This document shows, in pieces, positions 47,498-59,079 of a DNA stretch of 64,000 bases. The DNA is taken from contig JACGCN010000066.1 in NCBI GenBank assembly GCA_014905825.1, positions 62,001-126,000 on the forward strand, given 5' to 3'. The notes beneath the pieces are model-generated. The model was not told the DNA's origin. It searched no databases and saw only the letters and a program-made list of their open reading frames with translations. Made by a program: the position numbers and the translations under genes. The DNA is from Lyophyllum atratum. Taxonomy: Eukaryota; Basidiomycota; Agaricomycetes; Agaricales; Lyophyllaceae. How positions within the stretch are numbered: the stretch's first letter is position 1; each line of letters starts with the position of its first letter.

Positions 47498-49992
47498 ATG
47501 GCGTTGACGTCGCTCAGTCGACTCGCGGCGAGGGCTGCCCTGCCCTGCCAACGTCCACGCGCCGTCGTCGAGCGCTACACTCTTATCAGAAACTTCTTCT
47601 GCCAACAACGACCACCATTCGCGTCCCACCACCACTTCGCGCCTGTTTCACATGCGTCCATCTGGCTGCCTCTTGCTGCTCGCAGATTTCATACCGCGTT
47701 GCCGAGCCATAAAGCAAGACCACAAGCTCCCAGCAGACCTCCAGAACCTGACAAGCACACCAAATCTGCCGCGCCAACCGAACCCGACCCCGACAAAACC
47801 CCCAGTTCGCCAGATTCACGCCCGAACTACAACCCTGACGATTACTCGAGCTTCTTTCGACGCCTGGCTCAGTCCGTCCCTCACCCCCATACCCCTACTC
47901 GTGATGACCTGTTGAACGTGGCGACCGGATTCTGGCAGCGCACCCGCATACGCTTCAAATGGTTCACCGTCAGGTCGTTTCGCAAATTCAATGCAGATGA
48001 CATGTCAGCGTTCTTCACCTGGTTTCTCATGAGTCAAACAATTTGGATACTAATTGGGACGTGAGTTACGGTCCGCTGCAAGAACGTCTTCATGCTCATC
48101 ACCCTTTAACAGCACCACATTCTTTTCAGTAATTTTTGCCATTATTAACAGTCTCCGCCTTCAAAGTGCGTCTAAATATCTCAACGTAGAACTTGTTCTT
48201 AAGCCCTGTCTAGACTATGTTGCTCGCGCCATCAGCGACTACCTGACCTCCGAAACTGGTGTTACAATCATTTTCGAATCCGCTATCGTTCCAAAATGGA
48301 AGGACTCCCGAATTTCTTTCAAAAACGTATATGTTTCCCGCAGGCCACCTCAATCAACGCCCGCCGAAACCCGCAAACGTGCCGACCATCTAGCCGCCCT
48401 TGGCTACGATGTCAGTAACCACCCCGCATACCACCGTGTCGGAGAAGATGAAGACGTTGACGACTTGCCATCCACGACGGAAGAAGACTGGAATATGGCC
48501 TTATTCGATTTGAATATTGACTCCGTCGACGTCACGCTTTCGTTGTGGAGATGGTTAGATGGCAAAGGGCTTATCGAGGACGCTGTGGTCAAGGGTGTTC
48601 GCGGTGTTTTAGGTATGTATACCTTTGCGAATTATCTGCCAATCATTGATGCACTAATGCACCTAAAAGACCGTCGAGGAGTACATTGGGATCCCGACAA
48701 TCCCCCTGATCCTGCTGAATTTCGTCACAAGGCACATCCTGGTGATTTTGAACTCGAATCTCTCCAACTCGAAGACGTCCTCGTTACCGTCCACCAGCCC
48801 GGTAATTTTCGCCCTTACACAGCATCTATCTTTCGCGCGGACTTCCGCCTATTTAGGAAACGCTGGCTATTCTATGACTTCTTGCGCGCAGAAAATATAG
48901 TTGGCCAATTTGACAACTGTCTGTTCAGTTTGCACAAACCACAGAGTATTGGGAGGACTACCGAGATGGATTTAAGAGATGGCGAATGGGCTAGGATGGT
49001 TAGTGTATCGTATAAACGCGCTCCCAACGTCGCTGATGACCAGACTGGACAGTCTCGTATTCGTATAGATGGCGTCAACATCGACCATCTGAAAGGCTCC
49101 ACCACAGTAAATGGGCCCATCTCATGGATTACTTCAGGCAAAGTCGATGCAGTCCTAGACATCAAGTTTCCCCGCGATCCTCACGACGATCTGCCGTTCA
49201 ACGCTATCCTCGGCGAAATCGCCGACGCTATCTCCACCTCCCTCTCCCCTGATAACCCTGAGCTCGACCGGATTCCAGGGCAACGTGAGCTCGCCAAACC
49301 AGCTCTCACCGCTCCTCAGGGCGCTGAGGGCGACGACCACGAGGACAAACTTAAAGTTGTCATTGATATCGACCTGCGGTTCCGCGATGTGAAGGCCGCC
49401 GTGCCAATCTTTGCCAAAGACCTATCATACGTCAATAACGCATTCATTTGGCCTATCGTGGCGTTTATGAAGTAGGTGACCATTCCTTACATATCTGCTC
49501 GTGGTATTGATGGTGACACAGCGCAAACCGAACGTTGGTGCCTATACATTGTCGGGTAGTCTTGGACTTGGATAATTTCGATGGAGCTTGGACTGTAAGC
49601 TGTTTTCTTCATACCTAAGATACCTGTATGCTGATGTTTTTTTAGATGTGGGAAAGTACGGCTGCAACTCTACTTCACTTTGTACTGGTGTACTTATATT
49701 TTTTCAAAGCTGGTATGATGGACGCGATATCTCTCAAGGTACATATCATTGAGGACCACCCATCATCTGCTGACATCTGCTTTAGACCTACGAGGCTCTG
49801 GCCTATCACGTCTCACAGTCAGCTCTGAATAGGCAACGGATAAAAACCGTGAGCCTTTGGAGTCTGCAGATGACCGCCAGCGCCATCCTTTCGGCGTTAC
49901 GGAACGCTGTCAATCCCATATCACACCATCTCAAGGATGCGTACAACAAAAGCGCCTCAGTGTACGATGCAGCGCAGTTACCGGCAGTTTGA
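47498..49992 (+). CDS. mdm31: Mdm31/Mdm32-type mitochondrial inner membrane protein
   Basis: Needed in yeast for mitochondrial shape, mtDNA inheritance and lipid exchange. ATG 47498; Arg/Ala-rich mitochondrial presequence (LSRLAARAALPCQRPRAV). After a Pro-rich stretch come DYSSFFRRLAQSVPHPHTPTR and WFTVRSFRKFNADDMSAFFTW, the first membrane segment WFLMSQTIWILIGT-TTFFSVIFAI, and KYLNVELVLKPCLDYVARAI, SRISFKNVYVSRR, then the large conserved intermembrane-space domain (VTLSLWRWLDGKGLIEDAVV, LESLQLEDVLVTVHQPGNF, FRADFRLFRKRWLFYDFL). Short final exons give PIHCRVVLDLDNFDGAWT, WETGMMDAISLK and ALNRQRIKTVSLWSLQM, stop 49990-49992. Confidence 0.9.
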
Positions 49993-51306
49993 ACGCTTCG
50001 CCGTCTATTTATCGAAATGTGGGCTACAGTGCGGATTCTGGTATCATATAATGTAGGTGAGCTAAATTGTTATTACAGACGATAAGAGCACTAATTGATA
50101 TGCTTCAAGAACGGTTGCTTCGACTTCGTCGATGCGTACATCTCCAAACGCTGCTCCTGAGCAACAACGATCGCGCAAAAGCTATGCAGAGTCAGATGCC
50201 TGGTGGAGCGTGGATGGCTGAAGCATATACATACCGATCTGCGAGGGCGAGTATCCGGCACCGCGTGCACTGTGCGGGATCGAGGCAGGTGCAGTCGTAT
50301 TGTCTGACTGGATGTGGAGGCCGCGCCTGAGTCTTTTCCCCCATCGTAACGAAGGAAGGCTTGGTCGATTTCGCCTTCTTTTCAATCCGACCCTCCGCGA
50401 CCTTGGGTGTGGCGCTTTTGGGTTGGCTTGATTTCCCCGGTCGGGCATTGGCATTTACCCCGCCTGCTTATGTAGAGACAGTGATGCTCTTCCCGTTTAG
50501 CTTCTGCGAGGCGTGCGATGACGTTTTTGGCGATGAAATTGAGCTGGGCGGATCGGAAGGCTTGGATGAAAGGGGGACGGCAGGATCCCTCACGGACGTA
50601 AAGCACGCCAAGGTCCGCTTGAGCAATCGCTGTTTCTTTACGTACTCTTTGCATCGAGGTCGTATCACAATTTTTGCCCTTGAGGCATCGCTGAAGAATG
50701 GACATTAGCGTGGATCTTGATAGCACAGTCACTTGCAGTCACGCACTGAATGTCAAGCTTAGTTGACGCTGGTTGGATGGCCGTGTCTGTAATTGCCCAG
50801 CTCTGGGACATTTCCGCCGCGATAGTTTCGACTTCGATCGACGTATGTAGAGGCGAGTTTCGAGAAAGTTGACAGGACAGCGTTGTTTTTAGCAGTGGCG
50901 TACGATCGTCTCGGCGATTGGACAATTGCAAAAGCGCACAAAGAGCCCGGCAGACGCGAGCTGAGGGTGTTGCGGGACAAGGAGATAGGATATTTATGAG
51001 CACAAACGGCGTCTACTATGGCTGCATGGCAGTGCTTCTTATATGTCCACGCAGGGTCCATGGAGGGCCCCAGCAAAACGGTAATATAGACCGTAAACGT
51101 TAGGTAAAGTGATTCTGGCCCCAAACATGAGGCGGGTGACAATCGCGTCGCGTCTGCACTGGTCCAACCTAATTATGACCATGTCATGGCTGGGGCCAGA
51201 TTCTTTTACAATGATCAAGGCGTAGTTGACTACCATGTCGCGTCTGCTACTTAATACTGCGATAATGCAGGCAAAAGTGGTTTTCGAAGTAGAAAAGTGC
51301 ACATGA
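49993..51306. other. Intergenic, weak unassembled coding signal on the minus strand
   Basis: 1.3 kb. On the minus strand, 50200-50720 contains Lys/Arg/Ser-rich stretches (for example RIEKKAKSTKPSFVTMGEKT and a CTCLDPAQCTRC cluster), but they sit in different frames and I could not join them by splice sites. An imperfect inverted repeat of GGGGCCAGA is at about 51116 and 51190. Confidence 0.35.
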
Positions 51307-52466
51307 TCATGGACATAGAAGTTGGAACGGAAGCCACTGATGGAAGTGTAGAAGGTGCATGGCCTGAACAACGTAGAATAGGAAACATTGCTTCCTGATC
51401 GTGACGGTCAACAGCTTGACGATACCATCCTGGGGAATTCCTGCTCGAATGGTCAATTACGCTCTCAAGTATGAGAAACCCTGATGATCATACCATGGTT
51501 AACACCTTCGGAGCCTTGTCCGAGTAATCCTATAACGTCTTGGACGGTGGTCTCATATGTGGTGCCGAGATAACTTCTCTTTCCTACAGCAGTGTTCACG
51601 AATCGATCACTGGTGCGAGGTTAGCGTACTTCTATTGCTTTGGATGGATGAATCACCGGCCGATATTGTAGCCATCGGGAATGATGCCATGATGGTAGGA
51701 AAGGTCCTAGCAGGAGGAGTCAACTTGAGGCCATGAAGCAGGTCAGCAGAGTGGATACCCGTTCTTGCGAGACCCTGAGTGAGATCACAACGGCGGCTCG
51801 TTACCAAGAATAAGATAACCACATACGCCAGGAACAGAGCCCCACTGTTTGCATCGGGTCCATCCTGGCGGTAAGTCCTGTTGACAAAGGTCAATGCTTC
51901 ACCAATGCTTGAATTCCGTTCGCTTGCGCACCGAAGATGATTGCCTCCCATTAGACTCTCAAGACAGGTGCCTAGGATCGGGATATAAAAATGCTGTCGT
52001 AAGACCTCCTGCAGTCCAGCCAGTCAAATCGCCTGTAGAACTGAACAACCTCAGCATCTACCCTTTCGTCAATCCACCCATGTCCATCTCCTAAGTTTGC
52101 TGGTTGTCGATCACCTTTGTGCAGTCCGAGGCATTCCTTTGACCTGCGGGTCGTTGACAATCAAGGATGGCTCATTTTTAAAAGGTCCTACATTCCAATT
52201 GCTCGGGCATAGTTGAGGAAACCGGAAGGCGTAAGGACCTTGGGGGTGCTTCGTCCAGAGATGATCACCTTCAGAAGAACGATGGCTCCGTCATGGCGTA
52301 CGATTTGGCTGTGACGAGATTTTACATTGAGAGGCTCACCCCCGCTACCAGATTTGTTGAGCTGCGAACCGCCTCTGATTGTGGGATCGTAGAAGTCTAC
52401 AGGAGATTGCTGATAGCTTGCGATGGCGTAGGATGCAAGGATAACAACGAGTAGCATGAAGCGCAT
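51307..52466 (-). CDS. Small secreted protein of an uncharacterised fungal family
   Basis: About seven small exons. ATG 52466 opens a signal peptide, RFMLLVVILASYAIASYQQ. Exon 1 (52192-52466) holds PKVLTPSGFLNYARAIG; exon 2 (52050-52143) SKECLGLHKGDRQPANLGDG and WIDERVDAE; exon 3 (51932-52008) EVLRQHFYIPILGTCLESLM and GGNHLR; exon 4 TYRQDGPDANSGALFLA; then IIPDGYNIGR, DRFVNTAVGKRSYLGTTYE with LLGQGSEGVNHG, and the last exon IPQDGIVKLLTVTI, stop 51307-51309. The blocks NSGALFLA, PDGYNIGRD and SEGVNH(G/x) recall a family of secreted fungal proteins of unknown function that I know only by pattern. The junction after ALFLA (about 51820) is not settled. Exons 1-3 keep frame exactly. Confidence 0.65.
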
Positions 52467-52958
52467 GAAGACACATAGGGTAGGCGGGTTGCAAGTACAT
52501 CGCTTCCTTTTGTATAACACGGAAAGCCAGATGCAGGACCAGATGAACCCATATGTGAGCGCCGTGCCATATTGCCTTGTCGGTAGACCTCGGACTCAGT
52601 GTCGTTGACAGCTGCAGCTGGATGGCCTAGACGATGGCCTTAGAACCTAGGTACTGCCATCTAAAGGTCTGTCAGTGGCGGTGGGAGGTACGAAATAGGA
52701 ATTCGAGTGATCACAGGATCGATCGGGGTGAAACCTCACTTTTCTTTTTCTTTGTCTCGGGTATCCTTTCTTTAACTTCTCCTTCCATCTAGCAAGCAAG
52801 ACTGTTTGACGCTGCCTGATTGCAGAGTCAACGCCCACACTAGCGCAACCGTCCAAGTCTTGCACAAGAGCTCAACGTATCTTATCAAGCATGTTTGTAT
52901 CTGTGTTTTCCTTTTTTTCTTTCAAGCTTTGACGTCCCCTGTTAGCTTTGAGCTCGAC
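52467..52958. other. Divergent intergenic region
   Basis: About 490 bases between the secreted-protein gene and the large coiled-coil gene. The frame of the latter is open from 52806 with a hydrophobic run, but no ATG before 52959 is convincing. Confidence 0.5.
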
Positions 52959-55900
52959 ATGGCCGACGTTCTGTTGGGTCAGTCAGAGTCTCATCTAGTT
53001 GCATCTCATGATACGGTTATTCCGCAAGCTCCCTCTTTCGCCGAGTTCAAGTTCAAGACCATTGGACAGGAACCGCAACTCCTAAAACGGATCTCCGCAT
53101 CCACACCAGACTCTCAATATCACGGACGATCGTCTCCTTCACCAGCCTTGCCTGAACTCGAATACCCCTCTCGTCCCGTTTCTCCTAAGCCGCTTTCCCG
53201 CCCATCCCTTCTACAGTTTTTGACAAGGGCAGACTCCTCCGATGTCGTCATGTTAGATATGCCTGACGGGATGGTGGTAGGAAGTTCTTCTGCGCAACAA
53301 GTTCGGTCTGCCATGCAGAATACGCCTCGCTTGGTACAAGTTCCAACTCCTGAACCTCAGTTATCGACCTCTTTTCGAACCCCCATGGCTTCGCGTCGAG
53401 ATACTCCAAACCCCTCACAGGAGACAGATGGCGTCATTGCGGATGGCACTGTGCTGAGACCCACGTCGTCATCTTCCCAGAGGGAGCAAATTTCTACACC
53501 ATTTTCATCTTCTGAAAACGCCAACACTCCCGTCCACACTATCGTCCCCGCGACTATAGTGATTTCAACTTCCGAATCCACTCATGACTCAGATTCGTCT
53601 TACACCGATCTCCGCTATCTTCAAGCCCGACTTCTCTCGTCACTTTCAACGCTCAATCCCCCACCCAACACGACCGAAGCCCTCTTGCTTGTTCAGGCGG
53701 CCAATTCTTATTCCGCCAATGCCCTATCTACTGCGCAGCACTCACACGCTCTTGCTCAACAGTCACTGGCCTCCGCACAGGAAGCGGTTTCGGCTGCCCA
53801 AGAGTGTCTTGGTGCTGCAGAAGCGGCCAGGGCGCACGCGAGTGATGCAGCTGCCGCTGTTGAACAGCTTGGCTCCGCTAACCTTTCATTGGAACCTGCA
53901 GGGAACATCGGGTTGGAATGGAAAACTACCATGGCCCAACTCCAAGACGATCTACGCGCTTTAGGGGAATGGGTGAGTAAAAGAGAAGGAGAAGAAGCTC
54001 TAAAAAGGCGAGAGGCAGATAGGCTGGCACAAGAGAAAAGGCATAAGGAGGACGTGGAAGCTGCGATGAGTTCGGAACTAGCGCGAAGGGTTCCTGAGGC
54101 AGACTCCAGAGGCGTTGGGAATAACCGAGCGTCTCTACCGTTACCCTCATTGGCTCCCCGTCTCGGTCGAAATCAAGAGCGTCAGAGGACTGCGGAACTC
54201 GAAGCGAACGCTGCCACGAGAGCGTGGAGCTTAGAGCATGGTTGCCCTGCAAAGTACTCGCCAACCACTCCCATGGACGTCGCACAACCCGCCGCGCAAG
54301 TCCAGCCAGAAGAAATTCTTGCTGTAGAGCAGCGCAACAACGACCAGCCCCGGGAATCGTCTCGAGAGGAGGCTCGTCTACACACACAACGCGAGGAAGA
54401 GGATCGGATACGCGAATTGCATCAGAAAAAGATCGAGGTTGCCAAGTTTCAAATGCAAGAACGAGAGCGGATTGAGGCGGACGATTGTTCCAAGCGTACA
54501 GCCGAAGAATCGAGGCTCAAACGCAAGAGGGAGGCTGCAGGGTCGCAGGCCAGCAGACCGGCCGTCAAAGAGATCGGTGTAATCGAAAATTATCGATCCA
54601 AAAGTTCGACGTCTGTGGTGGATGCCAAGCGTGCATCAGAAGCATATAAAGAGGCAGAACGGGCATTAGCAGAACGACAGCGACTGCAGGACGAAGAGTC
54701 TATGAAGGCGGTTGTGGCGCAACAACGTGAAGAGGCGAAGAGAGCCGAAACGCGCCGACTCCTAGAGCAAAGAAAACAACGAGAGCTCGAGGACTTGGAG
54801 AAGAGACAGGCAGAGCGCGATGCTGTTGAGCGCGAGGCAGAAATAAGGGAACGTGAGCTGATTGCGGAACAAGGGCGACGGCGTCAAGAAGTCATGGCGC
54901 AGAAACAGCGCGCCAGTGCAGAAACTGCGGCTAGGATAAATGCTGAGAGGGCCAGGGAGAAGGAAAAGAGCAAGTCTGCATCATCCGTTTCTCCTGGATC
55001 AATCCCCTCCCACTCCCTCCCAGATCATCAGACTGAATATGGCAACCTTCCCGCCAAGAAAACGATAACAGGCAAAACCTCAAAGAAACCACGGTCCATC
55101 TCAGGCGGCGTCAAATTGGGTCCGACGACTCCTGATGAGCCTGATTACACCTCGCTATCATCCCCTCCTTCGCCTAGCCTACGAAAGGCTCCGTCGATCA
55201 CTTTTTCCACTACAACGACCCCAGTAACACGTCACCCGACACCCACGAATGTTCAGATTGAATCTGAGTCCTTGCATGTCCATCGTCGGAGCGATGATCC
55301 AGGCAATATATGTGTCATCCCTCAGTCTCTGGTACCCCCTGCATCACCGGAAGCTCAGGCCGCCAATCTTCGATTCGTCAAGGACTCAAATGGTGTTCCA
55401 TGGGACACTTATCTCCAACCAAGCCCTCTCCTCTCTGGGGACGTGAAACAAGAGTTACGCCCAGATGACGGTCTTTCTGCCTCCCAAGGGGTAGATGGCA
55501 TCTCGGCGACGGCAATTAAGTCGAAGTCTAGGCCTCATGTTGACAGAGTTAAAAGTGACGCGGGACCGAAGGCGCGTGCTAATCCGATACCGACCCCGAC
55601 CCTGAACATTCCCCTGCCCAACAAGCCTTATTCTCTCCCCCCGGTTCACAAAACGAAACCGCCGAAGAAAAAGAAGTCGAAAGTTATATCCGACCAACAG
55701 CCCATTGCAACTCCTATGGCGACCGCCCCCGCCATCAGCGTAGCCGTACCTCCTCTGTCACCCACAATCCCAGCTTCGGTGTCTGCCACTCAGCCCATAA
55801 AGAAACTTGTTACCGTCAAGCGTCCACCTCCCAGCTTTTCTACGAGTACTCGACCATCTTCCGACACTTCTCGTGGTAATTCCGCGCTCCCCACCATAAC

Positions 55901-56849
55901 CAATTCAAAACATTCTTCCTTAATCTCCCCATCAATAACCCAACCTGCAGCCCCAAGCTCTGAAACAACGGTGGGGTCGCATGAGCCAAAGCAATTTGAA
56001 GAATACTCTCAGATCGCCCCCACAATTCCAGGACATATTGGATGGGACCAGCCCTCGTGGTCGATGGATGGAGAAGGATACGGGGCTGCTTCTCGAAGCG
56101 AGGAACCTCCTCGTCCTCGTCTTGAACGCCAAGTGTATCAGCGTGGCGGTGATCACCGTTCCTCAGTACCACGATCTCCTACCCCAACATATCAAAGTCG
56201 ACCTTTACCTTCATGGGATGACCGAGCCATAGGAAGTTCTCGTCAGCCCAGGGCGAGTCCCCCTCTTGCTCGATCGCCTTTGCCACCGCGTTCCCCCATT
56301 TCCCTCGGCAAGAGACGATACCCCGAGGATCCTCGTCTAGATGAGCCTCCTGCTCATCGTCATTGGTCGCCAGGCGATGATCGTAGGCGTGAAGAGCAAT
56401 CATACACGTCGCGTTCAGCGTGGCCACCTCCCTGGCGATCACCCTCTCCAGAAACCCCTGCCCTTCAGGCGCGAATTGGAGCACGTGATTCCGATGTCTA
56501 TGCGATCGGCAACGGTCAGAGCTATCGCCCCACATATGCGGGAGATTCATATAGACCACAATCCCGAACTTCTGATAACTACCGGCCTATTGAAGACCCT
56601 GAGTACCCAGGGTGGAACACCTCTACGCCACCAGGTGAGCGACACAGACTTGGACGCCACCATGTCGCCGACTCCCGAATGGAACGTACGCCCTCATCAA
56701 GTCGTGGGAGGGGCCACAGCAATGCAACCCGAGGCGGCAACAGAGGTAGGGGTGGTCGTGGAGGAAGTCTGCCATTGGAGAAGCGCATTACGTCCCATAA
56801 GCCAATGACACTGATGCACCGTCTTGAAAGCCCCGTTCAAAAATATTAA
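52959..56849 (+). CDS. Large single-exon coiled-coil protein with C-terminal RGG-type tail
   Basis: About 1,296 residues in one uninterrupted frame. ATG 52959 (MADVLLGQSESHLV) has a CGACATGGC context. N-terminal third Ser/Thr/Pro-rich; residues about 200-310 are Ala-rich helical (QSLASAQEAVSAAQECLGAA); about 470-720 a long charged coiled coil (REEEDRIRELHQKKIEVAKF, RRLLEQRKQRELEDLEKRQ, EREAEIRERELIAEQGRRRQ); then Pro-rich disorder with a basic KTKPPKKKKSK motif, and a C-terminal Arg/Tyr/Pro-rich region ending in RGGNRGRGGRGG, an RNA-binding-type tail. Family not recognised. RNA or granule association is inferred from the tail only. Absence of introns is unusual for this window. Confidence 0.75.
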   Translation: MADVLLGQSESHLVASHDTVIPQAPSFAEFKFKTIGQEPQLLKRISASTPDSQYHGRSSPSPALPELEYPSRPVSPKPLSRPSLLQFLTRADSSDVVMLDMPDGMVVGSSSAQQVRSAMQNTPRLVQVPTPEPQLSTSFRTPMASRRDTPNPSQETDGVIADGTVLRPTSSSSQREQISTPFSSSENANTPVHTIVPATIVISTSESTHDSDSSYTDLRYLQARLLSSLSTLNPPPNTTEALLLVQAANSYSANALSTAQHSHALAQQSLASAQEAVSAAQECLGAAEAARAHASDAAAAVEQLGSANLSLEPAGNIGLEWKTTMAQLQDDLRALGEWVSKREGEEALKRREADRLAQEKRHKEDVEAAMSSELARRVPEADSRGVGNNRASLPLPSLAPRLGRNQERQRTAELEANAATRAWSLEHGCPAKYSPTTPMDVAQPAAQVQPEEILAVEQRNNDQPRESSREEARLHTQREEEDRIRELHQKKIEVAKFQMQERERIEADDCSKRTAEESRLKRKREAAGSQASRPAVKEIGVIENYRSKSSTSVVDAKRASEAYKEAERALAERQRLQDEESMKAVVAQQREEAKRAETRRLLEQRKQRELEDLEKRQAERDAVEREAEIRERELIAEQGRRRQEVMAQKQRASAETAARINAERAREKEKSKSASSVSPGSIPSHSLPDHQTEYGNLPAKKTITGKTSKKPRSISGGVKLGPTTPDEPDYTSLSSPPSPSLRKAPSITFSTTTTPVTRHPTPTNVQIESESLHVHRRSDDPGNICVIPQSLVPPASPEAQAANLRFVKDSNGVPWDTYLQPSPLLSGDVKQELRPDDGLSASQGVDGISATAIKSKSRPHVDRVKSDAGPKARANPIPTPTLNIPLPNKPYSLPPVHKTKPPKKKKSKVISDQQPIATPMATAPAISVAVPPLSPTIPASVSATQPIKKLVTVKRPPPSFSTSTRPSSDTSRGNSALPTITNSKHSSLISPSITQPAAPSSETTVGSHEPKQFEEYSQIAPTIPGHIGWDQPSWSMDGEGYGAASRSEEPPRPRLERQVYQRGGDHRSSVPRSPTPTYQSRPLPSWDDRAIGSSRQPRASPPLARSPLPPRSPISLGKRRYPEDPRLDEPPAHRHWSPGDDRRREEQSYTSRSAWPPPWRSPSPETPALQARIGARDSDVYAIGNGQSYRPTYAGDSYRPQSRTSDNYRPIEDPEYPGWNTSTPPGERHRLGRHHVADSRMERTPSSSRGRGHSNATRGGNRGRGGRGGSLPLEKRITSHKPMTLMHRLESPVQKY

Positions 56850-57103
56850 TAATGTGAGTTTGCTGTTTTCCTTGATCTTCCTCTGTGCGCTCATCCACGC
56901 CATTGTCTCCTTTTGAAGTTGGTAATATTTTCGACGCATCCTGCACTTCGTTAGAATATCTGTATCGTGCAGTCGTAATCCATTACGTGTCAAAATCACC
57001 ATGTAACATGTGAACGCGCAGCATATTGAGCAAATACAGAAGACAATTCTTTCCACGCCAGACACAAATACAGTGATATTTACCAAGATAACAAGAGAAG
57101 CAC

Positions 57104-58371
57104 TCAATTACCACCGCAGATGGATAGTTCCTTCATTTCTTGAAGAACACCTTCCACCTAGCAGCAACGTCAGTCAAATCCTATCGGACAGAATAAAATA
57201 TTGCCCACTTGTGCATCAAGCTGTCCGGCGGCGTAGTCGTCGCGAACGTTGTCAGCGAAGTACCTTATTACCAACGTGGTGAGCGATGCATATAACATAT
57301 ACGATGCGAGCATACCGTTGAACCCCGCTGAGCTTTTCATAACCTTCTTCCGCGAATTTTGACTGCATCCGAATCATAGCCTCGAAACTTGGGTCGAAGT
57401 ATGGCACCCGCAGATCGAGGAGTTGGGGGAGCTCTGCGATGAGTTGATCGTTGAGGATATCAAAGACTTCTTTGGCTTCATCGTGTTCTTGTTGAGCCTG
57501 TGGAAACGTCACTCAGCATCTATTTAGGCGAGGTAGGACAACCAATGATAATTATTACTTTGGGAAGCTTAGTGGGGTCTTCGCTCGGCTTGTCTATCAA
57601 CTTTCGCATCTTGCTGCGAGCGGAATCATAATCAAGTAACTGTTCGGTGACATCAACGATCGCGCGCGGGCTGAATGGACGATTCACTGACCTTCTTATT
57701 CCGTTTCGCGATGTGCTCATTTACTATTGGGTAGTACGCGCACATTTTCCCTAAGGGCTCGGATATCGTAGTCCGATAAGGAACATCCTATTGGGAAAGG
57801 TTTACTTGGGCCAATTCAGAAGATTAAATGTTATGGACGCACAAGTTCTCTCCCTATCCCAGCATCCAGGTCGTCAACCGAGCGCTTGTATGCGTGCCCA
57901 GCCATAGCGCCTTCAGATGTGCGATCGGCAGCACCATAAAATACCTCGAGGGTCTCTGCGATCCGGGTCTGCGCCGAAGTCATTGCTGTCATTTCCATGG
58001 GTCAAAGCTATTAGCCTGGTATAGATGAGACATACCGCGCATTGCATCCCAGTAGGCCTTGCTATCTTTCTGAAGGGCCTGGCATTCCTTCTCAAACCTT
58101 GCGCACTTGTCAGAATTGCGAAGAACCCTTATATGCTCGGCAAACATACGTCCTGTACTTTGCCTCTTCTTCGGCGAACTCGCGATCGACTGTTCTTTCG
58201 ATCTGGCCGGTCTTCTGGAGAAGCTGGAGGCATAGTTGTTGATGTGTTCAGTAAGAATGTGGATAAAGACTCACTGTGGTCCCGGCCCTGTTTACGGATT
58301 TCTTGAATCTGGACGCATAGTTAGAGGGGTCATGACGGTCCTAGTCCCTAAACTCACCCCGACCAGCTCAT
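57104..58371 (-). CDS. hob3: Hob3/Rvs161 amphiphysin-type BAR protein
   Basis: Membrane-curving BAR protein that works in endocytosis and cell polarity with Rvs167/Hob1. ATG 58371 starts MSWSG, joined to FKKSVNRAGTT, VMMKTGQIERTVDREFAEEEAKYR, CQALQKDSKAYWDAMR, MTASQTRIAETLEVFYGA, ELDAPYRTTIADPLGRM, LLDYDSARSKMRKLIDKPSE, AQQEHDEAKEVFDILNDQLI, LPQLLDLRVPYFDPSFEAMI, YFADNVRDDYAAGQLDAQ and finally VEGVLQEMKELSICGGN with the stop at 57104. This matches Hob3 from end to end, with about eight introns. The last exon is easily missed because the reading frame runs on into intron sequence after GQLDAQ. Confidence 0.92.
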
Positions 58372-59079
58372 GGTAGCAAGTGAGAGTGCTTAGTCAGCGA
58401 TTAGTAGGACTGGCTGATACCAAGCAGCAACACTGCCACAATGATGAGCGCGATTCCACCTCCTATGTGTCTGCGGTTATCTATGGTACAAGGCAGTCTC
58501 TACAAGAACCTTGGTCTGCAAGGAATCGTACGATTGCTATATGAGGAATCTTAGTATCCTGCCGAACTGGCAGATGGCTCACGGCTTCGAACCTTGGAGG
58601 TGTCCTCACCTCGGAAATTCCACGAATTTGTCAAGGAGGTCACATTCCATGCATTCATCCTTGATGATCCTTCAGAACTATGGCGGCTGTTTCGACGGGT
58701 CGTTACCTCTGTCCTCGCGTACCATGGTCTACTATTGCCTCTCCCTGCGCACTCCACTTTATTGCCAGTCTTCCGGTATTAAGATCATCAGTCGCCAGTC
58801 TTTGACTGAATGCACTAGCCTCTCTCTGAGACCTTTTCCGCATCCTCGATGTCGTCCGCGATACCTCAATTCTAGCTCGCGATACACCGTCCTCGCTTCG
58901 ACATCGATGAAGGGACCTCAGCTAGTCTGACTATTTCCTGGGACATCTGTGGAAATTCACTTGCAGATTCAGATTAGATCGATTGCAAGCCCTGGCACCC
59001 GATCGGTGTCTCGATCCAGGCCCTGTTCAAGTCAGACAAATCTTCATGTTGGCTCTTCCTCTCGACCCCCATTCCATAC
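58372..59079. other. Divergent intergenic region, Hob3 / UVDE
   Basis: About 700 bases. Reading frames at 58511-58930 show no domain or splice support. A TTCGAACC block near 58590 resembles a tRNA T-loop, but no cloverleaf surrounds it. Confidence 0.5.

Noticed and set aside
58580..58610. tRNA-like TTCGAACC motif
   Set aside because: No acceptor, D- or anticodon stem can be drawn around it.
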